Part shown: positions 25,967 to 34,921 of the stretch, in pieces
Position numbering within the stretch: the stretch's first letter is position 1
How the letters are laid out: every line of letters starts with the position of its first letter
Source of the DNA: Clostridium hydrogeniformans DSM 21757
GTDB taxonomy: Bacteria; Bacillota; Clostridia; Clostridiales; Clostridiaceae
Assembly (NCBI RefSeq): GCF_000686705.1
Contig: NZ_JMLJ01000013.1
Location: 1 to 64,000 of the forward strand
Direction: 5' to 3'
Length of the DNA stretch: 64,000 nucleotides
Translations under genes and position numbers: made by a program
Notes under the pieces: generated by a model
The model's database searches: none
The model's input: the letters and a program-made list of their open reading frames with translations, nothing else
What the model was told of the DNA's origin: nothing

Positions 25967-26103
25967 TTTATAAGCTTAATTATTAATATAAACTGCATAA
26001 GATAAACACTAATATATAAATATATATTAAGTAGTGTATATGTTGTGAAGTTAATATGATGATAGTAGAATAAAGAGAGTAAATTAATTGAGGTAAATTA
26101 AAT

Positions 26104-26919
26104 ATGAATAATAAAAAATATGTAATAGGTGAATTTGCAGCAATAAATCAAATTTCTACACGTATGCTAAGGCATTATGATAAGATAGGGCTAATAAAAC
26201 CAAGTGAAAGAAGCAGCAATGGATATAGATATTATTGTGAAGACCAGATAGATAAAATATCAAAGATAAAAGTCCTTAAAAATTGTAAATTTTCTTTAGA
26301 AGAAATAAAGAATATAATAGATAGTGATAATAATGAAACTTTAAAATTCTATGGAATAAATAAAATAAGAGAAGTATCAGATATAAATGATAATTATAAT
26401 AATGCCATTAAGAATTTAAGAAATTTAATAGGTAAAGAAGAAGAGGAAGGGTATTCTAGTACTAATATTTATGAAATATCTCTAACTAATAAAAATTCAT
26501 ATAAAGTACTTGTTTTTAATGAAAGGGTAAATGAGGAACAAATTGAGGTTGCTTTTACTAATATATTTAATTTTATAAATAACAATAATATAGTTGTTAA
26601 AGGAAGTTCAATTATTCTAAATTTTACAAGTGAAATGGATGATAAGTATTATAAAGTGGCAGCACAAATTGATAAAGAGATAGATGAAAATTTATATAGT
26701 ACAATAACAATAGCTGGTGGACAGTATATTTCTACTATGCATTATGGTGGATATAATAATATTGGGCATGGGTATAACAGCCTTATTAAATATGCAGAAG
26801 AAAACAAATATAAAATATCAACTTTATTTTTGGAAAAATACTTGGTAGATAGCAAATACACATATACAGAAGAAGAATATATAACAGAAATATCAACTTT
26901 AATTTTAGATATTCCTTGA
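26104..26919 (+). CDS. MerR-family regulator with GyrI-like effector domain
   Basis: A 271-residue regulator. The MerR winged helix spans about residues 4-72 (IGEFAAINQISTRMLRHYDK, GYRYY) and is followed by a short linker helix. A C-terminal GyrI-like effector domain lies at about 120-270 (HYGGYNNIGHGYNSLIKYAE). Such regulators sense bulky organic compounds and act on 19-base-spacer promoters. GAGGTAAA precedes the ATG. A terminator separates it from the agmatine-deiminase-like gene downstream. Confidence 0.85.
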   Translation: MNNKKYVIGEFAAINQISTRMLRHYDKIGLIKPSERSSNGYRYYCEDQIDKISKIKVLKNCKFSLEEIKNIIDSDNNETLKFYGINKIREVSDINDNYNNAIKNLRNLIGKEEEEGYSSTNIYEISLTNKNSYKVLVFNERVNEEQIEVAFTNIFNFINNNNIVVKGSSIILNFTSEMDDKYYKVAAQIDKEIDENLYSTITIAGGQYISTMHYGGYNNIGHGYNSLIKYAEENKYKISTLFLEKYLVDSKYTYTEEEYITEISTLILDIP

Positions 26920-26950
26920 CATTAACATAGTGTCAAGGAATATTATTTTT
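26911..26950 (+). terminator. Terminator after merR
   Basis: ATTCCTTGACA / TGTCAAGGAAT stem with a 9-base loop, followed by a T-rich tail; it overlaps the merR stop codon. Confidence 0.75.
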
Positions 26951-26968
26951 TTAGGAGGTAGAGATAAC

Positions 26969-28066
26969 ATGAAAAAATCAATTATATTTTGCGTAATTAT
27001 AATTTCAGTCGGCTTTATTTTTCTAAAAAACTATAATCATAAGGGACGGGATGATATGAGTTATAAAATGATTTCAGAAGAAAATAAACATGAAGGTACT
27101 TGGTTAATATGGCCCCATAAATATGCATATGGAGATGAGTATAAAGACGAAGTTGAGGAGATATGGGTTAAAATAACTCAGGCATTGCATTTACAAGAAA
27201 GAGTTCATATAATTGCCTACAATGAAAAGGAAAAGATAAGAATAACTAATTTGCTTGATACAAATGGAGTAAATATGAATAGCATAGATTTTACTATAGC
27301 AAAGTCTAACGACTTTTGGGTTAGAGATACTGGACCAATTTTTGTTAAGGATGAAAATGGGTGTTTTATAATAGCAGATTTTAAATTTGATGGATGGGGT
27401 AAGAAGGCTAAATATAGACATGATGATGAAATTCCTAAAAAGGTATCAACTGAAAAGAACATTAAAATAATAGATATAAATGATTTTGTATTAGAAGGTG
27501 GTTCAATAGAAATTGACGGGAATGGAACATTTATGGGCACGAAAAGTTCTATTATTAGTAAGAATAGAAATGAAAAATTAACAATTGAAAAAGCAGAAGA
27601 GCATTTATCTAAATATTTAGGAGTTAAGAATTTTATATGGCTAGATGGTGTAGTAGACGAAGATATAACTGATGCACATATTGATGGAATAGCAAGATTT
27701 GTTGATGATAAAAGAATATTAACAGTGTCAAGGGAGGAGTTTGGGGAACTATATGAGGGGATAAACATGGATGACTATGACAAAATTAATAATGCTAAAA
27801 ATATAAACGGTAAACAATATGAAATAATAGAAATGCCATTAACTAAGAGTAATCCTAGAGGCTTAGAATATAAGGGTTCATACTTAAATTATTATATTGG
27901 AAATAGTGTTGTATTATTACCAGTATATAACAATGAAAATGATAAAGTTGCAATAGATATAATTTCAAAGTTATATAGAGAAAGAAGAGTTATTCCAATA
28001 GATGTTAATAGTTTATACAAGTATGGTGGGATGATACATTGTATAACTCAACAACAGCCTAATTAA
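26969..28066 (+). CDS. Agmatine deiminase / peptidylarginine deiminase family protein, membrane-anchored
   Basis: A 365-residue protein of the porphyromonas-type PAD / agmatine deiminase family. Family motifs are WVRDTGPIFV (about 108), FDGWGKK, LEGGSIEIDGNG, DAHIDGIARFVD (His region) and the C-terminal GGMIHCITQQQP with the catalytic Cys. Agmatine deiminase makes N-carbamoylputrescine. Unlike typical cytoplasmic members it starts with a hydrophobic segment (IIFCVIIISVGFIFL), so it may act outside the membrane. AGGAGGT precedes ATG 26969. No partner genes of the agmatine pathway are nearby. Confidence 0.85.
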   Translation: MKKSIIFCVIIISVGFIFLKNYNHKGRDDMSYKMISEENKHEGTWLIWPHKYAYGDEYKDEVEEIWVKITQALHLQERVHIIAYNEKEKIRITNLLDTNGVNMNSIDFTIAKSNDFWVRDTGPIFVKDENGCFIIADFKFDGWGKKAKYRHDDEIPKKVSTEKNIKIIDINDFVLEGGSIEIDGNGTFMGTKSSIISKNRNEKLTIEKAEEHLSKYLGVKNFIWLDGVVDEDITDAHIDGIARFVDDKRILTVSREEFGELYEGINMDDYDKINNAKNINGKQYEIIEMPLTKSNPRGLEYKGSYLNYYIGNSVVLLPVYNNENDKVAIDIISKLYRERRVIPIDVNSLYKYGGMIHCITQQQPN

Positions 28067-28300
28067 TAATCTCTTATTGGAATGCTTAAATTCAAAACTG
28101 ATTTTATTAAGTTCTCAGAAGTAGCAAGATATTTAACAGGAAGTACACTGTAAAACAGTGAAAATTATTATTTTGAGTACATGAAATAACCTAGTGAAAA
28201 TACTTAAAATTAGATAGCAAAATACAGGAAGATTTATTACTTTTAGTAATGCTAAAATCAAAATATAAAATAAACTTTTACAAGGAGTGGAATTATAATT

Positions 28301-28621
28301 ATGAGTAAATTTGGCATTATTAATTGTTATAATGAAAGTAAGGAATGTACTAGCTTTGGGTGCTTTAAAGCCTTTAATGAAAGAGTAGCAGCTTTTGAGA
28401 ATTATGATAAAGATTCTGAAATAATATCTTTTGTTCACTGTAATGGTTGTGGTCAAGATTCTATAGCTCAGGTACTAGATAGAGCAAATAAAATGAAAAC
28501 AAAAGGTGTAGACACTATACATTTAGCTACATGCATAAAGCTTAAGTGTCCTTTTTATAATCAGTTTATTGATTCTCTAAATAAGGAATTTAATATAATA
28601 GGTTATACACATGATGTTTAG
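28301..28621 (+). CDS. CGGC-domain protein
   Basis: A 106-residue cysteine-rich protein: CYNESKECTSFGCFKAF at the start, HCNGCG near residue 46, and HLATCIKLKCPFY near 75. This is the CGGC domain pattern, thought to bind a metal. AAGGAGTGG precedes the ATG. The gap before it (28067-28300) shows no recognised element. It stands between the deiminase gene and the ada pair; no firm role. Confidence 0.75.
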   Translation: MSKFGIINCYNESKECTSFGCFKAFNERVAAFENYDKDSEIISFVHCNGCGQDSIAQVLDRANKMKTKGVDTIHLATCIKLKCPFYNQFIDSLNKEFNIIGYTHDV

Positions 28622-28720
28622 TAAAAATTAAATTATAAGATTAGAAATGTATAGCATAAGTTTAGTTAAGATCTTAAGACCTTATAATAGATATATAAAT
28701 GCTTTTAGGAGATGGTAATT

Positions 28721-29299
28721 ATGCAAGGAAACATAGTAATATCTGAAGAAGAGAAATGGAATACAGTAGTAAGTTGTAATAAACATTATGATGGTATATT
28801 TTACTATGCAGTGAAAACAACAGGTATTTTTTGCAGACCATCATGTAAAGCTAAGACACCATTAAAAGAAAATATATTGTTTTTTAATAGTATAGATGAT
28901 GCTATCAAAAAAGGTTTCAGACCATGTAAATTATGCAGACCTGATATAAAGGAACATAATTTTGAGCCTAATAAAGAATTAATTGATAAAGTAAAGGAAA
29001 GGTTAAATCAGAATTATAATAAACCAATTAATTTTGGATTTATTTCAAAGGAATTTGGCGTTAGTATTAGTCATTTAATAAGGTTATTTAAAGAGTATAC
29101 AGGACTAACACCTAGAGAATATATATTACAAATAAGAATAAATAAAGCAATGGAACTATTAAGTAAAAGTAATGATACTATTTTAGAAATCGCATACGAT
29201 GTAGGATTTAAAAGCATTTCTAATTTCTATAAGTGTTTTAAGCAAGATACAGGTATAGCTCCTAAGGAGTATAGAAAAAGAAATTGTGTAAATAAGTGA
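28721..29299 (+). CDS. adaA: AdaA: methylphosphotriester-DNA methyltransferase / AraC-type activator
   Basis: A 192-residue two-domain protein. The N-terminal Ada zinc domain (about 15-80) has the four cysteines FCRPSC and RPCKLC, the first being the methyl acceptor. The C-terminal AraC helix-turn-helix pair (about 95-190) includes SHLIRLFKEYTG and YKCFKQDTGIAPKEYR. After taking a methyl group from DNA phosphotriesters such proteins activate ada and alkylation-repair genes. AGGAGATGG precedes ATG 28721. The O6-methylguanine methyltransferase gene follows 41 bases later, the same split adaA-adaB order as in Bacillus. Confidence 0.92.
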   Translation: MQGNIVISEEEKWNTVVSCNKHYDGIFYYAVKTTGIFCRPSCKAKTPLKENILFFNSIDDAIKKGFRPCKLCRPDIKEHNFEPNKELIDKVKERLNQNYNKPINFGFISKEFGVSISHLIRLFKEYTGLTPREYILQIRINKAMELLSKSNDTILEIAYDVGFKSISNFYKCFKQDTGIAPKEYRKRNCVNK

Positions 29300-29340
29300 A
29301 AAGTATAACAGATAATAAAAGCTTTATTGGAGGTGTCCTT

Positions 29341-29799
29341 ATGAATAAAAAGTATTATGGTTATTATAATTCACCTATTGGCATATTAGAAATAATTTGC
29401 TCTGAGGATGCAATACTATCAGTAATGTTTGTGGACCAAGAAAATTATGTGATGGATAAAGGAAATGAAATATTAGAAAATACTATTATTCAGTTAAATG
29501 AATATTTTAATGGAAGTAGAAAAGAATTTAACTTAAGGTTTTCATTATCTGGAACTGATTTTCAAAAGAATGTATGGAATGAACTATTGAAGATTCCATA
29601 TGGAGAAACTTTATCTTATAAGGACTTAGCCATTAGAATAGGAAATGAAAAAAGTGTTAGGGCAGTGGGAAGTGCAAATGGTAAAAATAAAATATGGATA
29701 ATAGTACCTTGTCATAGAGTTATTGGGGTTAATGGAAGTTTAAATGGGTATGCTGGTGGTATAGATAGAAAGCAATGGCTTTTAAACCATGAGAAGTAG
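29341..29799 (+). CDS. adaB: Methylated-DNA--protein-cysteine methyltransferase
   Basis: A 152-residue Ogt/MGMT protein. The N-terminal ribonuclease-like part (about 1-65) is followed by the C-terminal alkyltransferase domain with FQKNVWNELLKIPYGETLSY and the active-site IVPCHRVIG. It repairs O6-alkylguanine by transferring the alkyl group to that cysteine. GGAGGTG precedes ATG 29341. It is coupled to adaA and should be induced by it. Confidence 0.93.
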   Translation: MNKKYYGYYNSPIGILEIICSEDAILSVMFVDQENYVMDKGNEILENTIIQLNEYFNGSRKEFNLRFSLSGTDFQKNVWNELLKIPYGETLSYKDLAIRIGNEKSVRAVGSANGKNKIWIIVPCHRVIGVNGSLNGYAGGIDRKQWLLNHEK

Positions 29800-29978
29800 A
29801 AATAGTATAAAGTATACTTATATAAACAACAAAACAGATTATTCAATAATAAGGCTTAAAAAAGCCTAGGTTATATCTGTTACAATTTTTATAGTTTAGA
29901 TATATTTAATAGGTGTGAAAATAGTAATAATGTTTTAATGACAGTATATACGTGGGATAATAAACATCCTTTAAAATA

Positions 29979-30030
29979 CCCCATTAAGTGGACTATATAC
30001 AGTGTTTCTACCTGTGTCCACTTGATGGGG
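29979..30030. terminator. Long hairpin between adaB and the convergent unknown gene
   Basis: CCCCATTAAGTGGAC pairs with GTCCACTTGATGGGG (one G-U pair), with a further CAG / CTG pairing inside. It is unusually GC-rich for this region. It may end both convergent transcripts, or be an old insertion end; the T runs are weak. Confidence 0.5.
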
Positions 30031-30053
30031 AACTAAATTTTTTATATTAACTA

Positions 30054-30377
30054 TTATAATACTCTTGTAGAGGTAAGGAATGAAAATACAGAAGTACGTT
30101 TAACAGTGTTATCCCATACACGATCATAAATTTTACTTATTTGATTTGCAATTAAAGGTGCAACCTTAAATAATCCAGGTACACAGTTGTAGGATGCTAC
30201 AACATAAAATACAGTGGGTCTATCATTGTTTTGATAAAGTTGTAAACCTGCATAATATTTATTGTATTTTGATAATAAATATTCATTAAGATTTTTACTG
30301 AAATCTATATAAGAGCACTCTAAACCTGGCTCAACAATAACTTTATTTACATTATATAATATATTTTTACTCTGCAT
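30054..30377 (-). CDS. Conserved-looking small protein, function unknown
   Basis: A 107-residue protein with GGGGGTG ahead of the ATG. The sequence is a mixed alpha/beta type with a central TVFYVVASYNCVPGLFKVAP and no membrane segment or metal motif. I do not recognise the family. It lies alone on the minus strand, convergent to adaB. Confidence 0.55.
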   Translation of the reverse strand: MQSKNILYNVNKVIVEPGLECSYIDFSKNLNEYLLSKYNKYYAGLQLYQNNDRPTVFYVVASYNCVPGLFKVAPLIANQISKIYDRVWDNTVKRTSVFSFLTSTRVL

Positions 30378-30544
30378 AATGAAACACCCCCAGAGAGTTA
30401 TTTAATTATAATGTATAATATGTGAAATACAAATTCAGTGTTCATAAAATAATAGGAATTATAGGAACTTTGTGCAATACACCATTAGAAATTGTAACTT
30501 TAAGTTGCAAAGTAAGATTGAAAAATAGGGGTTTTATAAGTGAT

Positions 30545-30589
30545 AATGAATAATCCAAGGATAGCTTAACTATCTTTGGATTATTCATT
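30545..30589. terminator. Terminator of the PNPOx-like gene
   Basis: A nearly perfect 19-bp stem, with GAATAATCCAAGGATAG on one arm, around a 6-base loop, immediately downstream of the leftward flavin-binding protein gene. Confidence 0.8.
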
Positions 30590-30595
30590 ATTATA

Positions 30596-31018
30596 CTATA
30601 AAGTTATGATATCACTTTGAGTGTAATCTAATGTAACAGCGGCTTGGTTAAAATGAATTTCATAAAGAGATAAATGTTCTCCAAACTCATTTATTGTGAT
30701 TTCATAATCAGAGATTTTCTTTATAAATTCATCCTTTAAATCAAATATGGTTAAATGACTTTTTTCAATGGTTGCATTGTTAACTCTAACATGTTCATTT
30801 CCAATATGAGGTATAGTGGTAAATGCTACTAGATAATTTTTAGCAAACTCCTCAACCTTTGAATTATCTGAGAATGTTGAAAAGTATACTATTCCTTTCT
30901 TTGAAATATTGTAGTAAAAATTAACGATTCGAACATTTGGAATATTATCTACACTTGTTGCTAAAGCTAACTCCTTTTGACATAACATAATCCTATTAAA
31001 TTCTTGTGAAAAATTCAT
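30596..31018 (-). CDS. Pyridoxamine 5'-phosphate oxidase-like FMN-binding protein
   Basis: A 140-residue split-barrel protein: ELALATSVDNIPNVRIVNFY (first strands), KGIVYFSTFSDNSKVEEF, then VAFTTIPHIGNEHVRVNNAT. This is the PNPOx-like fold that binds FMN or F420 or acts as a small reductase. AGGAGG precedes the ATG. It diverges from the WYL regulator at 31141 across a 122-base intergenic region, so that regulator may control it. Confidence 0.78.
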   Translation of the reverse strand: MNFSQEFNRIMLCQKELALATSVDNIPNVRIVNFYYNISKKGIVYFSTFSDNSKVEEFAKNYLVAFTTIPHIGNEHVRVNNATIEKSHLTIFDLKDEFIKKISDYEITINEFGEHLSLYEIHFNQAAVTLDYTQSDIITL

Positions 31019-31140
31019 TTGTAATCCTCCTATATATTATGTATATTATTTCTAATAGATTAAATATATCACAGTGAATATGACCACATTATGTCAAGGT
31101 TATAAAATAAATGTATACATGATTTCAAGGAGAGATATTA

Positions 31141-32073
31141 TTGAAAATAGATAGATTAATATCCATTATTATGGTGTTACTAAATAATGAAAGAATGAGT
31201 GCAATAAAATTAGCTGAGATGTTTGAAGTTACACCTAGAACGATTTATAGGGATATAGATACAATATCTTTAGCAGGGATACCAATAATTACTTATACTG
31301 GGGCAAATGGCGGTGTTAGTATAATGCCTGAATATAAAATTGATAAAAAATTTTTTACTGCTTCAGATATATCAACACTTTTAATGGGGCTTTCTAGTGT
31401 TTCAACAACATTATCCAATAAAGAAGTTATAGGAACTTTGGAAAAAGTAAAGAGTTTACTTCCGAAAGAACAATTTAGAGATATGGAGTTAAGGTCAAAT
31501 CAAATAACAGTTGATCTTACTACGTGGATGGGGAATAAGAGTTTTCAACCAAATCTTGAGAAAATAAAAAGCGCTTTAAATGATACTAAGCATTTATCAT
31601 TTGAATATTATGGTGGTAATAGAAAAAAAGATAAACGTTGTATAGAACCATATAAATTAATATTGAAAGAAAATAACTGGTACTTACAAGGATATTGTAC
31701 TTTAAGAGAAGATTTTAGAGTATTTAAATTATCTCGAATTTCAAACCTTGAAATATTAGAATCAATATTTGTACCAAGGGAGTTTAAATCAAAGCCATTA
31801 GATGGAAGTGGGTGGATAGATAAAAGACTTATCACAATTAAGCTTCTAGTTGATTGGTCTTTGAGAGAACAAATGGTTGAAAGATGCGGAGAAGAGAATA
31901 TAAAGGCTTATGGAGAGGATAAATTTATAGTTGAGTTTCCTTTTGTAGAGGATGACTTAGGATATGATATTTTAATTGGATTTGGAGACAAATGTGAGTG
32001 TTTAGCTCCAGAAAATGTACGAGTAGAACTTATTAAACGTATCAAAAAATTATTATATATTTATGAAAACTAA
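31141..32073 (+). CDS. YafY-type regulator with HTH and WYL domains
   Basis: A 310-residue regulator. The N-terminal helix-turn-helix (about 3-60) contains MSAIKLAEMFEVTPRTIYRD. The WYL domain lies at about 140-220 (LSFEYYGGNRKKDKRCIEP, NNWYLQGYCTLREDFRVFKL), followed by the WCX extension. WYL proteins sense ligands, often nucleotides or small metabolites. The start is TTG 31141, supported by AAGGAGAG upstream. It diverges from the PNPOx-like gene. Confidence 0.87.
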   Translation: MKIDRLISIIMVLLNNERMSAIKLAEMFEVTPRTIYRDIDTISLAGIPIITYTGANGGVSIMPEYKIDKKFFTASDISTLLMGLSSVSTTLSNKEVIGTLEKVKSLLPKEQFRDMELRSNQITVDLTTWMGNKSFQPNLEKIKSALNDTKHLSFEYYGGNRKKDKRCIEPYKLILKENNWYLQGYCTLREDFRVFKLSRISNLEILESIFVPREFKSKPLDGSGWIDKRLITIKLLVDWSLREQMVERCGEENIKAYGEDKFIVEFPFVEDDLGYDILIGFGDKCECLAPENVRVELIKRIKKLLYIYEN

Positions 32074-32108
32074 TATTTACTTAGAAAAACCTCACTTGTA
32101 ACTGTTAC

Positions 32109-32129
32109 GGAGAACCGTATCACAAGTAA
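32109..32129 (+). repeat. rlmH-tail repeat R4
   Basis: Encodes GEPYHK then stop with CAC for His. The inverted repeat TACGG / CCGTA (32106-32119) is perfect. It is the best match to R1. Confidence 0.85.
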
Positions 32130-32254
32130 GCCTCCAAATTTTACATTTGGCAAGGCGAACTTACTCCTATGAGCGTAGGCGAGTAGGAGTTTCATAAAAA
32201 TAAAAGAGATTTTTGGTCCTAACTATTGAAATTAACTGGGTAGGACTATCTTTT
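32130..32254 (+). repeat. Composite non-coding unit following R4
   Basis: Nearly identical to the unit after R1 for about 90 bases: CCAAAT / ATTTGG hairpin, then ACTCCTA / TAGGAGT with a GAGCG-containing loop, then GAGTTTCATA. It ends with a terminator-like stem (GGTCCTA / TAGGACT, 32215-32247). The closing half-site seen at R1c and R7b is missing here; the MerR gene follows. Confidence 0.75.
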
Positions 32255-32280
32255 AACCTGTAATATTTATTTGTAAAATA

Positions 32281-33081
32281 TCAAATCTCCTCTACCATAA
32301 CTTCTATCTTTACACAGTATTGATTTTCATCCTTAGTACTAAGCTCATTTAGAGGATATTCCTCATAGGCATTACTACAAATTCGTAGGTTATTTTCTTT
32401 AATAAACGTAAATAGCTTTTCATAAAGATCATCAGATTCCCCATAAGCACATCTACCATAGAATACTGCATACTTGCCTTCTGGTTTATATGAATTTTGG
32501 TCATTTTTCACTTTAAAATAGTAGTGCATTACTAATAAATGATCTTTAGAATCAATGTTTTCTGTATTAATAATAGCACCAAGAGGATAACCTACATCAA
32601 TTCCATTTTCAGCAGCAAAATTATAAAATAAAATAGTAGAATCATCTAAAGGATCATTAGGAAGTATAGGGCCTAAAAAAATAGGCTCTTTCTTTTTATA
32701 TTCAATATTTATGCTATTATCTTCATATTTAATAGCTTCTTCTGCCATATCTACATATAATTGCATGATTTCTATGATACGTTTAAGTTTTTTTATTTCC
32801 GAAGAAATAAGTTTTTTCTGCTCACTAAATAAAGAAAACATCTGCTCAGGAGTACGTATATCTATATATTCCTTGATTTTGTCTATACTAATGCCAATCT
32901 CTCTAAGAGAAATGATTAAATATGCTGTAGTAAGCTGACTTCTAGTATAATAGCGATAACCATTTTTACCACGAACTTCTGGAGAGAATAGCCCAATTTG
33001 ATCATAATATCTTAGGTTTTCACGCTTAATTCCAGTGAGATGAGAAAATTCTTTTATTGACATATAAGATTTATTTTTCAT
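32281..33081 (-). CDS. MerR-family regulator of the adjacent ABC exporter
   Basis: A 266-residue MerR protein. The winged helix spans about 4-75 (SIKEFSHLTGIKRENLRYYD, GYRYYTRSQLTTAYL), followed by a coiled-coil linker. A C-terminal GyrI/BmrR-like ligand domain lies at about 125-265. GGAGG precedes the ATG. It diverges from two ABC half-transporter genes; the shared region holds a promoter with the 19-base spacer typical of MerR targets. It is therefore the likely drug-sensing activator of that pair. Confidence 0.88.
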   Translation of the reverse strand: MKNKSYMSIKEFSHLTGIKRENLRYYDQIGLFSPEVRGKNGYRYYTRSQLTTAYLIISLREIGISIDKIKEYIDIRTPEQMFSLFSEQKKLISSEIKKLKRIIEIMQLYVDMAEEAIKYEDNSINIEYKKKEPIFLGPILPNDPLDDSTILFYNFAAENGIDVGYPLGAIINTENIDSKDHLLVMHYYFKVKNDQNSYKPEGKYAVFYGRCAYGESDDLYEKLFTFIKENNLRICSNAYEEYPLNELSTKDENQYCVKIEVMVEEI

Positions 33082-33109
33082 AAATAACCTCCAAACTTTA
33101 AATAGGCTA

Positions 33110-33140
33110 TTGACATTAAAGTTACTTTAAGCTTTATAAT
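33110..33140 (+). promoter_or_regulatory. MerR-type promoter and operator for the ABC exporter
   Basis: TTGACA and TATAAT are both perfect but separated by 19 bases. Inside the spacer lies a perfect palindrome TTAAAGT-T-ACTTTAA (33116-33130). This is the known design of MerR-activated promoters, in which the regulator twists the overlong spacer. Confidence 0.85.
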
Positions 33141-33189
33141 ACCACTGAAAACAAGTTTTTGCAAAATTGCTTACATGACGGAGGTAACT

Positions 33190-34917
33190 ATGAAATATTT
33201 TAAAATATTCCTAAAAGAAAGAAAAGGAAAAGTAGGAATAACATTAATCATGCTTTTAGGACAAGTAATAGGAACATTACTAATTCCGCTACTAATAGCA
33301 GGAATCGTAGATAATGGAATTATGAAAGGTGATATAAATGAAATTCTTCGTATAGGGGTTCAAATGATAGTAGTTCTTTTAATAACAACAGTGGCAGCTG
33401 TCTTAGGAAGTTACTATTCTGCTGACTTAGCTGCAGTTTTCGGATATTACATGAGAGATAAGATTTTATGTAAGAGTCAGGAATTGTCTGTTCATGAATT
33501 TGACACTATTGGGGTTTCTTCTATGATTACACGTACAACTTCAGATATTTCTAATTTACAACAAACTTTTGGCTTGAGCTTACAGCTTATAGTTCCAGCA
33601 CCACTTATTATCGGTGCATCTATTATTATGACAGCATACACTAGTCTTACATTAGCTTTAATACTTATTTTATCTGTGGTAATATTTATGGTTTTTGCTG
33701 GATTAGTTCTTAAAAAATCAACTTATATTTCTAAAAGGGTACAGACTAAATTAGATTATATTAATCAAGTAATAAGGGAGTCTATTACTGGAATTCGTGT
33801 TATCCGTGCTTTTGGTAATGAAAAACATGAGGAAGCTAGAGCCGATAAAGCTTTTAAGGGGTATGCTACAGATATGATAAAGCTAAATAAGCTATTTGCT
33901 GTGTTAAATCCTATAATATGGCTTGTAATTGGTTTGTCTATGGCGCTTATAGTTTGGATAGGTGGAGTACTTTCTATGAATGGAACAATGGAAATTGGAC
34001 AAATAACTGCAGTTACTGAATACTCTATTATTACATTGAGTTATTTAATATTGGCTACAACAACAAGTGTTACTCTTCCTAAAATGAAGTCATGTCTTAA
34101 TCGTATAGAGGAAGTTTTAGAAATTAATTCAGAGATTCAGGATTTAAACATAGAAAAAGAAAATATAAAGGATAGTTCTGCAGTTATTGAGTTCGAGAAT
34201 GTATCCTTCTTTTATCATGGAGCAGAAGAGCCAGTTATAAGAAACATATCATTTTCATGTGATAAAGGACAGACTACAGCCATTATTGGAAGTACAGGAT
34301 CTGGTAAAAGCACTATTGCTAATCTTATTTTAAGATTACATGACATAGACCAGGGAGAGATTCGTATAAATGGTGTAGATATAAGATGTCTTTCACAAAA
34401 GGAATTAAGGGATAGAATTGGTTATGTTCCTCAGAAAGCTTTCTTATTTAGTGGGGCAATTAAAGATAACCTAAGAATGGGGTATAAAGAAGCAACTAAG
34501 GAAGATATGAAAAGAGCATTAAGGATTTCTCAAGCAGAATCTTTTGTAGATAAATTACCGAAGGGATTAGAATCCGAGGTTTCTCAAGGGGGATCTAATT
34601 TTTCAGGGGGGCAGAAACAACGTTTGTCTATTGCAAGGGCTCTTATAAGGAAGGTGCCAGTTTATATTTTTGATGATAGCTTTTCTGCTTTAGATTTAAA
34701 AACAGATTCAGTACTTCGTAAATCACTTAAGGAAAATATGACAGAGGCAGCCAAGATAATAATCGCTCAGAGAGTAAGTACAATTATAGATGCAGACCAA
34801 ATCCTTGTATTAGAAGAAGGAAAGCTAGTTGGTATTGGAAAACATAATGATCTAATGAAAAACTGTTCTGTATATCAAGCAATTGCTAAAAGCCAGATGA
34901 ATATAAAGGAGGCTTGA
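33190..34917 (+). CDS. ABC multidrug-type half-transporter (permease-ATPase), first subunit
   Basis: A 575-residue type IV ABC exporter subunit. Six membrane helices occupy about residues 15-310, then the ATPase domain: Walker A GSTGSGKSTI, Q-loop VPQKAFLF, signature FSGGQKQRLS, Walker B VYIFDDSFSALD, switch His replaced by Gln in IIAQRVST. The noncanonical Walker B end (Asp for Glu) and switch suggest a degenerate site that pairs with a canonical partner. ATG 33190 follows GGAGG. The second subunit begins 5 bases after the stop. Confidence 0.93.
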   Translation: MKYFKIFLKERKGKVGITLIMLLGQVIGTLLIPLLIAGIVDNGIMKGDINEILRIGVQMIVVLLITTVAAVLGSYYSADLAAVFGYYMRDKILCKSQELSVHEFDTIGVSSMITRTTSDISNLQQTFGLSLQLIVPAPLIIGASIIMTAYTSLTLALILILSVVIFMVFAGLVLKKSTYISKRVQTKLDYINQVIRESITGIRVIRAFGNEKHEEARADKAFKGYATDMIKLNKLFAVLNPIIWLVIGLSMALIVWIGGVLSMNGTMEIGQITAVTEYSIITLSYLILATTTSVTLPKMKSCLNRIEEVLEINSEIQDLNIEKENIKDSSAVIEFENVSFFYHGAEEPVIRNISFSCDKGQTTAIIGSTGSGKSTIANLILRLHDIDQGEIRINGVDIRCLSQKELRDRIGYVPQKAFLFSGAIKDNLRMGYKEATKEDMKRALRISQAESFVDKLPKGLESEVSQGGSNFSGGQKQRLSIARALIRKVPVYIFDDSFSALDLKTDSVLRKSLKENMTEAAKIIIAQRVSTIIDADQILVLEEGKLVGIGKHNDLMKNCSVYQAIAKSQMNIKEA

Positions 34918-34921
34918 TTTT

